From assembly GCA_000349905.1 (NCBI GenBank), contig KB722742.1, positions 860,354-924,353 on the forward strand: a stretch of DNA of 64,000 nt, written 5' to 3'. Origin of the DNA: Volvariella volvacea V23. Taxonomy: Eukaryota > Basidiomycota > Agaricomycetes > Agaricales > Pluteaceae. Shown here one piece after another: positions 11,444 through 24,778 of this stretch. The translations under genes were made by a program, and so were the position numbers. The notes under the pieces were generated by a model. It worked only from the letters and a program-made list of their open reading frames with translations. It was not told the origin of the DNA and searched no databases. Every line of letters starts with the position of its first letter. The stretch's first letter is position 1.

Positions 11444-14400
11444 ATGGCGGATGCAGATGCAGAACGCGCTGCTAAAGCAGCAAGGGCGAAGGCGATGGTA
11501 ATACGCGACCACTAACCACAAAGGATGTGACGTGTCATTGACTGATCACTCCGTAGCTCAAGAAACGCCAGCAACAGAAAGGCGTCCAGCAGAAGGATAC
11601 AGGTAGCACACAGCCTAGTCTTCCTCCCTCAAGAACAACTACACCGATACCCTCGAAGGCCACACCAGCAGCAAAGTCAGCCGCGGAGGAGAAACAATCA
11701 GACTTGTCAGAAGTGTAGGTTGCATCATCACCTTACCATGGATCTCACTCCGGCTTAGCAATTCCAAATACTTCATTCAGGTTTTCAACTACAAAAGATA
11801 ACCCCGACTGGCTAAACTCGTTACCACGGGCACCCTCCCCTCCCCCGACAGCCACCCAAGCCCGCTTCATTGCACCAACCCCGACGAAAGCCACAAACGG
11901 AGCTGCGGGACGCCCACCAATACCCTCATCTGTTTCTGCTCCCTTATTTGACTCGCCGAAATCATCTCCTGTGTCCAACTATGCCTCAGGAGATCAAGTT
12001 GCATCGTTACAGTCGGAGAACTCATCCTTGAAGGATCAATTGAAGCAGTTACAACCATTGAAGCAAAGTGAGTATCAAGTCTTACTTCCCCCCCCCCCCC
12101 CAATTCGTTGCTATTCCCATTACAATTTCAGCTCAACATTGGTCTCTAGGGTTAGAGGAACTCGAGGCCCAGATCGAGTCTGGAAAGACCGAATATCGTT
12201 CCCTGGAGGAGGAATCCCAGAATCGCCTATCCGAAATTGGATCCCTATTACAGAATGAACGGAAGACAGTTTCACTGCTCGTTTCAGAAAAGGCATCCAT
12301 CATAGCGGAGTTGCAGAGATTAGAAGGAGTGGAGCAGAGTGAGTGCACTCGGTCCCATGCTTATGTTTGTTTCCTGTGGTTAATTCAAACCTTTAAGGGG
12401 TGCAGGCTGCGGGTGATTCTTTGAAAAATGAACAGCTTAGAGTTGCAGAACTGGAGACTCGTGTTCATGAGCTGGAGTCTGAAGCTCGAAGTGCTTCTCA
12501 GCGAGCACAGCTCTCAGAAACCAGAGAAAGAGAACTCTCAGAACGGTGTCGGGACCAAGTAAGTCCCAAGCTGGCGCTTCATCATCAGGGTCCGGGAGTG
12601 CTCTCGCAAGGGATCTGACCAGTCAAATGTTCTATTCTTAATCTAATAGGAACGTCAACTCCAACTTACAAATGCGTCAGTCAAAGAGCTACGTGAGGAA
12701 TCTGAGAAGCATCAGCGCAAAGTACGAGAGCTAGAAGAGCAAATATTGGGTGATGATCGCGTGGAAAAACTTGAAACCTCGCTTCGGAATACCCAGGATC
12801 GTGCTGATGAGCTAGAATTCCGATTATCAGAAAAGGCGGAAGTAAGTTTGGCGCATATAGCCTATGGTACAACAAGATAATCGAACTAATTATATTTATC
12901 CACTTTAGGCTTACGCAGCGCTCAAAGCCGAGCGTGACAGCCTTTATCTCGAAGGTCAAACACACGCAGCCAATGAAGAAGAGTGGAAAGCCAGGCACTC
13001 GGATCTGGAGTCTCGGTGCAGCGACTTATTGGAGCAACTGAGTTCCACAACAGCAGAGAAGGGCACCCTCGAAGAGGATAAGGCCAAGCTTCAATTGGAA
13101 CTAAATAGTGTCCGGAAAAATACCGAAGAGCTGCAGGAAAAGATAGTAAAGGTCACCTCTGATCTTGCATCCGCGAACCGTCAAGTCCAAGCCCTACAAC
13201 AGGAGCTCAGATCGGCAAATAGACGCGCTGACGATGCTGAGAAGACGAAGCAGGACCTCCAAACTGAGGGCACACAGCTTATGCGATCACTGGAGGAGAT
13301 GAGACCAAAGATCGTCGAGTTGACTGGAGCGAAAGCAGAGTTGGTGGAGAAGGTCGATAATCTGCAACATACTTTACGAACCCGAGACACTAGGATTTCG
13401 CAACTGGAGGGCACAGTTGGGGAACTTGAGGCTAACAGGGAAGACGCAGTCAAGGACTTACAGAAGAGGCTTGATGTACAGACCAAGGAGGCCGCTGCTG
13501 CCAAGGAAGAAATCACTGTTTTGCAGAGCACTGTGGAAGAGCTGAAGGAGGAAATAGAGAGCGCACTTGCAAGCGTAAGAACTCTGGAGGCGGAAAGGTC
13601 TAATTACCATCAGGAGACAGGACGCAGATTGGAAGAAATTGAGCGTTTGTCAGGAGCTACACACGAGCAAGCCTTGGAGCTCAAATCCTTACGCGAGCAA
13701 TTGGAAGCTCGGGAACACGAAAGAGTATGTACCATCACATGGATTATAAGAATAATTACTCATAATTGTTGTCAGGTCGAAGAAGAGGCCTTCTTGGATC
13801 GTGCTCAATCAGAAATTGAGAACCTTCGCGCCACCATCGCTTCTAAGGACGAAGAAATAGATGGCTTGCGAGAAACTATCGCTTCGAAGTCCTCCAACCA
13901 AAACGAGGCTGCACGCCAAAGTTTGGACAGTGAGATCATTAGCTCTTTACGGCAACAGCATGCCCTAGACATGTCTAACGCCCACTCGACCATTCGTGCC
14001 CTCGAGAACGATGTGTTTGATGCACAAGCCAAGTACCATACCCTGGTCAAGCACGTCGGCTCTCTCGAAGATCAACTCGCTCAGGCGAAGTTGGCGCTTA
14101 CTCGTGCTGGCATATCGAGATCATTTTCTCCTGCAGGGACTCCTTCCCGGCCATCCAGCCGTGGATCGCCCACAGAAGGACGACGATCATCACTAGGCCG
14201 GGGTAGTAGCAACCTATCCTCTGTACCACCAATCTCTCGCGTTGTTTTGGAGCAAAACCTCACCCCAGAGACTCTGCATAAGAGAAAAGTTAGCTTGAGA
14301 ATGTTGAAGGCGAGGATGGAGAGCGAGGCAAAGGCTGCTGCATCTTCACATTCCCATCCTCCTTCAAGGGCAGTCACGCCTGCACCTCCGCACCTTTCCT

Positions 14401-14579
14401 CCCCACTTCAGCAACACAAGCATCTCCACCAGCACGGAACGCCGTTGACGAGCGTTGAGGAGGTGCCTTCTACATCCCGTGTTTATCACCTAGACCAATC
14501 CTTGCACCGGCCACAGTTTATGGATGAGTCACACGTATTCTGGTGCCATGCATGCCGAGGTGATCTAGTGATTTTGTAA
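11444..14579 (+). CDS. Long coiled-coil protein, golgin-like
   Basis: Eight exons: 11444-11497, 11557-11714, 11781-12067, 12132-12338, 12398-12558, 12650-12841, 12909-13724 and 13776-14579, adding to exactly 892 aa. The N-terminus is Ala/Lys-rich and basic (RAKAMLKKRQQQKG), followed by a Ser/Pro/Thr-rich linker, then from about residue 175 to 610 an almost continuous heptad-like coiled coil rich in Glu, Leu, Lys and Gln. After it come a Ser/Arg-rich disordered stretch, a short conserved-looking helix (LHKRKVSLRMLKARMESEAK) and a tail DESHVFWCHACRGDLVIL. The N-terminus followed by a long coiled coil resembles Golgi matrix tethers of the GM130/Bug1 type, but no GRIP or GRAB domain is visible, so the golgin call is tentative. 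The 51-nt intron at 13725-13775 has no in-frame stop and a length divisible by three. Tethering or cytoskeletal scaffolding are both plausible. Confidence 0.75.
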
Positions 14580-15041
14580 GGCCTGCTGACGAGGGTTGGG
14601 AGATCTATCAGACGAATTCGTGGCAACGGGGAAACTACGTATTAGACTCATACTAGCAGCCAAATCGAATCTGTTTGGCTCGATTGCCTGCCAAGTTATC
14701 TGCAAGACATGCCACGAAAATGGGAATGATAAAGATTATATAGAATCCGCCAAAGAAAACCATGCATATAATTATGAATACTGCCGAGCTGTAAGTCATG
14801 AGATCTCGAGAAACACTAAAGAGAACAGTCCTTAACCATTATGGGACAACGAACTGGTATATATGTTACAATAACACAGATGGAAAGAGACAATAGATCG
14901 TGAGTTGAAATCCGAACGTGATCCCATGCCGTAGATATGCTTTAGATAGCTCCATCGCGTTTAACGCGCAGTTTGCGAAGTCGATGCAAAAGATCCTAAG
15001 TCAAGGAGCGCCATGCGTCAACAGGTTGTCAGGGACACAAG
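14580..15041. other. Convergent intergenic region
   Basis: 3' flanks of two convergent genes. No coding or RNA feature recognised; AT-rich around 14720-14900. Confidence 0.6.
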
Positions 15042-18000
15042 TCAATTATAACCCACCTCAACTTCCTCAGCGTTCAAAGTGCCACGTTTGCGCTCGTGCT
15101 CCAAACCATTCTCAATGCTCTCCAGAACGTCCCTGATTAGATCTCTGTAGTCCACGCCAAAGAAATGCGTTAATTTGGCAGCTCTGCGACGACGAAGTTG
15201 GAAGTCCGTCGGTTCGGGCTTGGCAGAAGCGACGCTGTATTCAGAAGAGAGGGAAATGATGGAGGTACGGGCCGGCAGTGAATGCCGCCTTTCCGACTTG
15301 GTTGATGGAGCTGTTGACATGTTGGACGCGCGTCGATCGCCTGAGCGGTTAGACATGGTGAAAGGAGTCGTTCCAATATCACCACTATTAAGGTATTCGT
15401 GCAGCTCGGCGAGTGATTCCTTGTCGTCCTAAAAGGGGCGTAAGCAACACTAGGGAGGGAGTCCAAGGGATACATACTCTATCTATGATGTCATCCAGTG
15501 AGTTGAGTGAATGTTGGTAATGATTGTAGATGAGTGAAGAGATTCGTGGAGGGCGTGCTACTTCGTGAGGTTCGTTAGATTCGCGTGACTTTGAGAGAAG
15601 GTGTTTAGTCGCAGAGTCGGCAGTGCCAGGACGGCCGCTCTTTCTCGCCCTGGACCTCATATAGGCGGACTGGTTGGGATTGCGGACATTAGAAGGGGAC
15701 GACGCTGTTGCGTCAATATAACCGGGAATGTGGCCGATCGGAGCAGAGCTCGAAGCAGGAGACTGGCGAGTGTGGTACAACGCCTGGGGAGGCGCCACAC
15801 CAAAGACCTGACCGGGTGGAGGCTCAGCGACGTGGACGATTACACAGTAATGAAATGCGGGCACTCACCCTTTCCATCTTCTGAGCGCGCCGGACATTGA
15901 TGGCCTTCTCCTTGTCCCCAAGGTCGTCCTTCATTCGATCGACGTCGTCCAACCAGGTCGGGAAGGCAGCAGCGGAGGAGCTCCTGCGCCTTCTGATCCA
16001 TGCCGACCTGGAGGGGTCGTCGTTCTCACCGAGGATGGCGCTATCAAATGCGGCAGGAGGCAGCATAGAGTCTGGGGGCGGGATGTCAATACCGAGAACG
16101 AGGTCGGCGGGGACTCGTGATCCCAAAAAGCGATGGAGTTTAGCGAGTTTTTCCCGTTTCCTTCTCCGATCCTCCTCCGCTCGCTCCTCTGGAGTCATAT
16201 TTTCGAAGAGCGACTGGGATGTGGGCGAAGACGGCCGGCGTCTTCCGTCGAGCTTCGGGGCAGTGGTGGACAGTGTGGATATTGTGATGGCCGATGCCGA
16301 AGAAGAAATGCGGGCGTGATGGTGATGATCTTCGCCATCACGTCGATCTGCTGCTGCTTCTTTTGCTCCACCAGACCCTTCCTTGGTTTCGCCCACTTCC
16401 CTGCCCTTGTCCAGTCCCGCTTTCTTGTCTTCTTCTTCCTCTGATAGATCGATGAAAGATGTCAGAGATCCCTGTCGACCAGCTCTCTTGCCATCCCCAT
16501 CTCCTGTATTCGAAATAGAATTTGATTCACCGTCCTTATCGTGTGTCACCGAGCCCAAAAACGAAACTTCGTCCGGACTCAGGGGGTTTGAGTACCGCCT
16601 CCCATTTCCTACCGCTGGCGGCCTCAGTGAAATAGGCTTGTGGCCAACAATCACAATTTCGTGGTCATTCAGTGAGAGTGCACCCCTTTGGTGGCCACGT
16701 TTGAGTGCAGGGTTTCTAGATTCTTGCTGCGCTAGTACATCCGCAGACGGCGGTTGTCCAAACAATTGGGCGAGTTTACGAGATTTCCTTATTAGATCTG
16801 CTCGTTCGTCCAGATCCAAAAAGTTTGTAGTGGGCGGCAAATCGTCCCAATTCTGCCCAGATCCGTCGTCGCGGTTATTTGGTGTGGGAGAATGCGTGCG
16901 GGAGCCAGGCGTGGATTTCGTAGCAGTTCGTGAGCCGTAAAATGTTTTGGACATGGACAGCGGAGATGGTGATGTCGGTTCCGTGGGGGTAATGATCTGT
17001 ATTGCACCCGAAAAATCGCTCTGCGAGGGAGTTAGCTCGATGAAGGACTGGCTGGGGTCTAAGCTTGGGTATTGATGCGAGCGTGGGGATGCAGGAGGTG
17101 GAACAGCGACTGATGAAGCGGCGGGACTGAGAATATTACTAGGGAAGGAAAGACTAGAGCGAACGCAAACACTTCTTGCACTGCTCGTAGCACAATTCGC
17201 TGCAGGAGCTGAGGGAGGTGGTGAGGGGCTGAGTGGGGACTCGTGAGAAAGCAATGTGCGATGTCGATATGTTAGGTCACCGTCCTCTGTTTCAATCTGG
17301 CCTCCGAACGGCCCGTCCTCGATTCTGGCCAGCCTTGTGGCTGCAATCAAAATTTTTCCCAATTTAAAGGCGGATAGCACAACTGATCGATTCAACTCAC
17401 CCATTGAGGGGCTTGGCTGTGCGCGTCTTTTTGCACTCCTCAGAGACGCCGAGGACTCTGTTTGAGGTTCATGGCCAGTCCAAGGCGTGGAGAAGCGTCG
17501 AATCGTAGCCGTCTTGCTGCGATCGGGTTCATCGGAAAGTTTAGGCGATTGCTGCTCTATCTCACCTAGGCTTGCTGACATGGTGCTTTCCTGAGCCATT
17601 TGGCTAGTACTCGGGTTGTCTAGTAAGCCCACAACACCTTGCTCAGCAAGTGATATCTCGGGCCTCGGTTTACCCCACATACTAGTGAACAGTTTTTGTG
17701 GACTCTCGCCTGAGCTGTCTACGGCGGGGGCCTCTTCACCTGGGGTCAGGGAATTGTCCGTGAACATAGTGAGGACTCCGGTTCTTTCCCTCATCGTGGC
17801 GTTATTCTGCTGACCACCTGGACTTTCAGCCGACGGGAAGGTTCTGATTGCTGTCCCCATGGTATACACAGCCGCTGTGCTCTTGCTTGATTCTGCCAAA
17901 GACATCATTGAAAATGCCATGCTATCCGCATTAATCCTTCCTTCCGTTTGGTCCCCATCAAAAGCGTTGACAACGCTGCTCAAAGCAGCCACCTTGGACT

Positions 18001-18687
18001 CCGTCGGCGAGCCTTCCTCCAAAGGTCGCTCAGGTGGTGACTCTCGATTGATGAGCGTGTCTGGAGCTGATGGTAACCGGATGGTGGGACTTGATAATTC
18101 GGCCTGCGTCAGCGAATCCGGTTTTGCTACGTCGCTCGTCGCTGGTGTCAACAACTCGGATAATGCGTCTTCCAAAGAGGTCGTAGCTGCAGCCCCGACA
18201 GCAGGAGTGTAGAGCAAGTTCAGTGGAGGCAGAACGGGAGGCTCTATTGAGGCTCGCGTGAAGGTTGTGGTGGGTGAATCCGTGAACGAGGACACAATAG
18301 GCGACATTTTTTGGGAGTTTCTTGGTTTGCGCGGCGGAGGAGGGAGACTGAGGGGATAGTCGGATTCACTCACTTGGACATTGCTACGCTCCCATGGTGA
18401 GAGGAACGGCGAGCTCTTATCCTCTTCCTGTTCCAGTAATGCGTCTAGATCCAACGCAATTTTTGAAGGACGGACTGGACAGTGTGCAGCATGTGTCGAG
18501 CTTGCCTTGGGTACCACCGACCTCGACCTCTCCTCAGCATACACTGTTCCAGAACAAACTGCATCAGACTTCGTGCATGCACCATTGCAGATGACTTACC
18601 GGCCCATTGGAGCGAATGATTTTCCAGGTTTGTGACAAGCCCGGTCTCATCCATCCCCGTATCGTAGCAGTCACGATCGAGCTTCAT
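15042..18687 (-). CDS. Large disordered protein with three short repeated basic motifs, unknown function
   Basis: Five exons on the minus strand: 18600-18687, 17401-18543, 15869-17340, 15478-15807 and 15042-15428, summing to exactly 1139 aa. I do not recognise a named family. The protein is Ser/Pro/Thr-rich and mostly disordered. Three related motifs stand out: RKSRKLAQLFGQPPSADVLA, RRKREKLAKLHRFLGSRVPA and, near the C-terminus, RRRRAAKLTHFFGVDYRDLI followed by a short acidic helix ending the protein. Between motifs 2 and 3 lie MERVFGVAPPQALYHTR, created by a splice, and a patch YNHYQHSLNSLDDIIDR. The intron at 17341-17400 is 60 nt and stop-free in frame. The start ATG at 18687 gives a plausible first exon, but an additional 5' exon cannot be excluded. 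A cortical or signalling scaffold would fit this architecture; that is a guess. Confidence 0.78.
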
Positions 18688-21048
18688 CGAGACCCCTCTT
18701 GCTTGTTGACGACACTGCTGGAGAGACCGCGCTGTATGGAATATTGAAGGAAAGTCATATTTTAGACTTCATACAATCCAATTGGGTGCGTACATAGAAA
18801 GGTAGGCACCCATATACGGCGATTCCAACATGAAAGNNNNNNNNNNNNNNNNNNNNNNNNNNNNNNNNNNNNNNNNNNNNNNNNNNNNNNNNNNNNNNNN
18901 NNNNNNNNNNNNNNNNNNNNNNNNNNNNNNNNNNNNCCACTTACAACTCAAAGGTACAGTATATCGGGAATAGGAAGGCAATAAGTCATTTGGCAGATGT
19001 CTCCCATGCTTCGTAACTTCGCATCTACTGGTCAGAAATACTGCACCATCCCCAGTTGGCATATTTTTCGCAGCGTCAAATCTGTCGACGTCGTGGTCGC
19101 ATCACCTTGTGCAACGACGAACATCATCGCACCGCCGATGTCTGGTAAATGAAATCCTTCCTACGGCACTTGTCGTCCCACACTCTAGAGAGTTCCCCGT
19201 TCACAACGGGGAAAGACGTTATCAGACAAATTCCCTTGATAAACGAGGCTTTTATCTATACCATCTCTCACTCCAAAAATCTGATTCTGATTGGAGGCAG
19301 TGATGACAACACCTCTGTTCCTGACTTGCAACGCCGCAGGAATTGGTTCTTCATACCCAGATGTACGCTCCCATGCAGATATTATTGATAACCTGGGGCG
19401 CCCAAACGGGAATGCCGGATGGAGCATAAAACCTTGTCAGTGTTAAAGCTTGCTGAGTAATATCTCATCCAGGGGCGAATGTCACTTGCCATGTAAAGTA
19501 AGTAGTGTTCCCCCCACACATTCGTTGTGTTTTCCTGATTTTCTGATGCGCCCATCCCTCAAAGCACTGCTCCTCATTTGATGGACAGTTCACATAGAAG
19601 GGCTCTCATGTTCCTTTTATACCGACTTGTTAGTGATGGCCAACCGCTTGGATTTCTTGGTACAGGTAGATCAGAGCACGTTACCCTGCGTTCTTCTGCT
19701 ACAATCAAAGCATACTAAAAGGCGTAACAGAACGGCCTTCACGATTTCTATCACTCAACCGAAGGACTTGCTTGTTTTCGGTGCCTGGATATCCCGTGTA
19801 TAAGCCGAGACGGCTGAGAACGCTCATAGCAAGCTACCGCCCTCCCGTCGGAGTAGTGCGGTGCATTGGCGACGCCAATCGGAGGTTGAAATGTTAGCCA
19901 TTGGTACAATCAACAGTATAATTAATTCCGTTACTAATTACGCTAGTGATACGCTCAATGTCTTGTCAACCTACTGAAAGGAGTTGCCAATTTCAAAGGC
20001 ATTACCCGAGGCATCGCTTTACGCTGCGCTTCCACAAAAGTAATTACCAATTAGTATATCTCTAATCTTCACCCGCTGGTTGGCTAAATCAAGCTAATGT
20101 CATGAGTATCGGGAGAAGAACTCCCTTGATTGTCAACAACAATAACACCATTACCACACAAACGCGCTGGAGACCTTTGATTCTCTCCATATAGTACTCT
20201 CAGACGAGGTATAGCTCCTGACAACTCATGCGAAACGGCATCAGAACGTGTTTGATCTTTGAGCTCCCGTCTCCATACACAATTGATAAATAAGCCTATC
20301 ATCACTCTTGTAGGCCCCGCAGGATTTCAGATCCGGAAATACTTGGTAAAACCTGGCACTGGCGGTGCTATTGTTGCTTGCTTGACAGTTGAAGGACACC
20401 TTCTATAGCTATCTGTCACCGCCCTGGGGGATCTCCTACTTGTGTCACCTATCCACTTTACAAGCAAACCGGGGCAAAGGAATGAGCAGTAGGGAGCCGC
20501 GACATTCAAAGGTAACCGGCTTGGGTTGATTCACTCCGCGGGCAGAGTGAGAACCACTGATTACAGGTATTTGAATGAGCAATGTATATAGATGTCATCG
20601 TACATGGGTCATCGGGAAACGATAAAAGGGGTAGCAGGAAGATCAAGGCCAGTTCCGGAAAGTGGAGAGATGAAGCTAACCAGAACTATCCTGTACGGTG
20701 AACTAATGCAAACCTAGTCATGAGCCAAAAGAAAATGAAAGCGCAAAAAGCGAGTCATCATGAGTGGTATGGATAGCGATGTATAAAATACTATTTCAAC
20801 GTCCAAACTTGTATTGTGTGATGGCATTGTGTGTGATGGGTGTGAGGAGATTGGGCATGTGAAAGGGGCAATAGGTATCGTGAGAATGAGGATAGGTCAT
20901 TTACGGCGCTTTTAGAAGACTGGCAAGGTTTGAGCAAGGCAATATGATATGGTACACAAGCCGCAATAGATAATAATTGAATGAATTTTGGATGGTAAGG
21001 GACCAATAGCTTAAATGATCCAAGGAAAACACCAGATTACCCGTTGGG
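18688..21048. other. Gene-poor region containing an assembly gap
   Basis: No open frame with domain content, no intron chain and no recognised RNA gene on either strand. The stretch contains the 100-base N block at 18837-18936. The last few hundred bases (about 20,600-21,048) are the 3' flank of the NVJ2-like gene. Confidence 0.55.
18837..18936. other. Assembly gap (100 N)
   Basis: Exactly 100 undetermined bases, the usual placeholder for a scaffold join of unknown size. It falls outside recognised genes. Confidence 0.98.
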
Positions 21049-24000
21049 CTATGCTGGCGTGGGCTGAGGGCGACGGGGTGGAAGTGGCGGTGGCGATTGT
21101 GACAGTCTGCTGACTGTAGCTGTTGGCTGATTCGGTGTAGATGGAGGAATATTCGATTCTATGAAATCGCCGCTCGCCTCATCGTGATGCTGAGCACGTT
21201 CGGCGGATTGTGGTTGGGTTGGTAGCTGTGCTTGTTGCGCCAAATTCTTCTCAATAGAAGCCCTGGATAACGTATCTTTTGTGGCAATAGATTTCAGTGC
21301 CTCAGAGGCCGAGGTAGAAGTCGGAGGTGGAGCTGTCATTACGACAGGCTGCTGAGACCCCCCTGCGCCACCGATCATCGGTGACGAGGACGAAGAGGCA
21401 CCAGTCGATACAGACGTAGGGATAGATCTAGGTGGAAGGGGTGGAGGAACTAATTTCGGTGGCGCCATAGCGGTCATTGCTGGTGGGGGTGAAGCAATAA
21501 GATCTTTTTGGGGGACTGTAGCTCCGACTCCGACCGCTGTATCCTCACTAAAACTGCTCTGCCCTGATAGCGAGGGTGACGACACATCAGAGTCAACCTC
21601 CCCAGCTCGTTGTTGCGACAATTGCTGTTGCCCCGTATTCAATGTACCGATCCCTGCACCCTTATTCCATAATCTATACATGCTCTGCATGGCGGGCTTG
21701 TTCATCATGGCATTTGCCACGCTGCTACTTAGCATCGTCGAAGTCATTCCGCCACTACCGCCAGTAGCATTAGGGGGTTGTTGTTGCGAGGGAGGAGCGA
21801 TATAGCCTATGGACATGACATCATTCTTGTGGCTAGCATGTATGCCAGGTATGGTCATCATCTTAGCCTGAGGCTGGGATTGTATCGGCGCATGATTCGG
21901 CTTTGGCATGTTATCATCGTCAAAATCAGGAGGAAGGAATCCAGCAGCGGCAGCCGTGGATGCTGGGCGTGACTGTATGCTATCGCGCTCGTTGGTGCTG
22001 CTGCGGGATATGGCGGGGGAAGAGCGTTTGGTTGATAGGGCTCGTTCCACGGTTGAGGATTTGGGCAGCGATGTGGACGTCGACGGATTTGACGCGTGTC
22101 CTCCTTCACTCGCAGAAGAGCTGGTAGAAGAGCTCGACATCAACGATGATGGCCCGCTGACTACTCGCGTCTTTCCACCGCCATTAATTTGGTTATGCCC
22201 TTGGGGTATGTCAGTCGGTGACAGGCTCGACCAACTACCTTCTGTATCACTACCCATTCCCTCATTTCTTTCCTTTTCCCTTTGCGTCACGGCGGCCCTG
22301 ACCTCCGCATAGTTAGATCGTTTCTGTCCTGCATTATGACCCACAACTCCGTGATCTGGCAACTCCTCATATTGCCGCTGGCCACCACCCTTCAGGCCAC
22401 CCATGAATGACCCACCAGAGTGCGAAGTCATGGATGCTGTTTGATTGGTGGTGTTGAAATTGCTCGAGTCCTTATTCCGCAAATTATTCCAACCAACAGC
22501 CCATTTCCTTACAGCCTCCTTTGCGGAATCCTTTAAGGCCTGCTTATCGGCAGCCTTGGACTTGAGCGACGACAAGAAACCTGACGTCGTAGTGCTGGAA
22601 GATGGGTTCGTCAAATCCCTCATACTAGTAGCAGTTGTAGAGCGCGGGGTTTCAATACTCTTTCGTGGTGGGCTGGGTTCTCTAATGCTACTGGGCGTGG
22701 ATGGACGGCGGGAAGGCTCGACCGAAGGTGGTGCGAGCCTATCGTGTTCTGGGGACTGAGATTTACGTGAACGGGAATCCTCGCTCGAAGGGGTGGGTGG
22801 GGGTGAGGGTGTCGACGAAAATGGAGCGGTAGAGATAGGAGGGCGGTCTTGATTGTCAGGAGTCAATCGTGAATGCAAACTGGGAATGTTACCGGGGTCA
22901 AGTTCCGTTGTACGATCACGTTGCGTACTATCATCAGGATGGGATTCTTTGGCTAATGGAGGGATGAGGTCTTCGGATCGACCACTAGAAAACCAAGTTC
23001 GCCTACGAGCAGTGCTAGAGGAATCATCGAGGGGTACAGTAGCTGCAGATCGGAGAGCAGCAGGCTCGAAATCTGATGACGAGTCTTCTCCAGATTGTGT
23101 CCTGTGAAGGGGTACAGATGCCGTCTCTGAATCTATCGGAATAGGGGTCACAGTCTCCAAAGATATCGTCGGTTCATCTTCCGTAGTTGTGGGTGCAGCG
23201 CCTGGTACGTGGAGCGGTTTCTTCTCTCGTCTGGAGGCATCGGCCCAGATTCCACCACGGTGTGAATAGGGCAAACTCTCAAAGAACGCAATGTCGTCCA
23301 TATTGGGCATCACAATAGACTCTTGAACCTGCGTATATGCGGTCACTGACTGTCTGAGAGGTAAACCGGTAAACACTCACAATTTCCTTTAATCTTGACT
23401 CAATGGTGCTCAAGATCATGCTCCAGGTAATTTGGCGGTCGCTCACAATGGGCTCGACAGAAAGGACCATCTTGGGTGTGTGCGTGAACGCATACCAAAT
23501 CCGATTGCTAGGTGGTCGCTTGACCTTGACCAGTAGATTTCCTTCCAACTCCTTCAATACTGCAGCCAACACGAGTTTGACAGTATAACTCTTGAATCTA
23601 GCGCCCAGGTTGATAACAGCTGTGGCCTCGATGGTAATCCTAATCTCTCCCTTATAATGCAAGTGCACTTCCAACGCCGCGTCTCCTTCCCTCGTTAGCT
23701 CCTTTAGCATCGGCTTGCTTAGCATAGGTGCTTTATTGCCGACAGAAACCTCGGTGACGTTGACCTCGGTAAGGAAATTGGGACGCTTAACCTTGGAGAG
23801 CTTCTTCATCAACCTTCCAATGATGTAGGATTCCAGCGTGTGGGTTCGGTAGTAGCTGAAGAATATGCGACCAATGAGGGCATTAAGCCAGCGCATGGGT
23901 ATGACGTCAGGTTGCTCGTCGAGGGTAGCCACAAGATGATTCATGTCCGCTGGCTCGAAGACGGGTTGTAGTGGAAAGAGCGTAGGGGTCTGTGTCGGGT

Positions 24001-24778
24001 GTTCTGCAGCGTGTAGCAATGCATGGTACCAATCCTCCATTTCTACATTGTTCCGAACGAATATGAACCACGGCGTGCTGGTATCTGAAGCTTGTTCCCT
24101 TTGCGCATCACGCTGCTTCTGAATTTCCGCTTGCGTCGCCTTGTCGACCTTGGTAGGATCCAACTCTTCATCTGCCAACTTCATAGCTTTTGCGACACTA
24201 GGTAATCCTTTCTCCTGGTCGTTGTGACTCTTCGGTCTAAGGCAAATAGCATTCCTCCTCGCGAACAACTCGCCGTCCAGCAACCCTTCTGGATATATAA
24301 TAACGTCATGACTTCCTAACTCCAGCGCTGCTTCACATTCCGTCATCCCCTCATCTTCGTAGAGATACAGAACCTTGCCCTTGAGAACGACATACCACAT
24401 ATCCTTCGGCCGCGACTTCTTCGGGTCCTTGGATCTGGCGTCAATGAATGACCGAACGAGGGTGACATAGCCGCTGTCGAGCACGGACTCTTCGAACGTC
24501 CTACGCATCGTCAGCCAGCCTTTACGTGTCCTTGGTGTATCATTGGTTTCTAGGCGCGGTGGTGGCTGTTGCGGTGGCGATGACTCGTCGTCAGACTCGA
24601 GGGGATGCAAGTCATTGGCATCTAGTGTACGCTCTTTGGCGAGTTTGGCCTGAGCCGTGCCGTTCTCTGTGACTGGGACCGAAGTGTAGAGGGCCCAGAA
24701 GAGGGCGGCTATAATGACGAGAGGGACGAACGTAAAGCCGCCAAGCACATATGCATAGACGAGAGCTTTGAATGACAT
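21049..24778 (-). CDS. NVJ2: SMP/PH-domain lipid-transfer protein, NVJ2/TEX2 family
   Basis: ER-anchored lipid-transfer protein acting at ER-vacuole and ER-Golgi contact sites. Two exons, 23381-24778 and 21049-23328, separated by a 52-nt intron, give 1225 aa. The N-terminal transmembrane helix is about residues 8-30 ([20 protein letters not shown]). Next comes a PH-like region (about 70-270) with [19 protein letters not shown] and [20 protein letters not shown], then the SMP lipid-binding tube (about 285-490) with [17 protein letters not shown] and ANMD-like ending [11 protein letters not shown], which is recreated across the splice. The remaining 700 residues are Ser/Pro-rich and disordered, ending in proline-rich stretches (PPPLPPRRP) that could bind SH3 domains. 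The long tail is much larger than in yeast Nvj2. Identity is strong; the role of the tail is unknown. Confidence 0.93.

Noticed and set aside
12093..12102. Poly-C run in a golgin-gene intron as a functional element
   Set aside because: It lies in the intron pyrimidine region before the acceptor and is easily explained as a splicing tract or homopolymer noise.
15897..16940. Long plus-strand frames opposite the large disordered protein
   Set aside because: Ser/Pro-rich genes routinely give open antisense frames; the minus strand has the exon chain that sums to whole codons.
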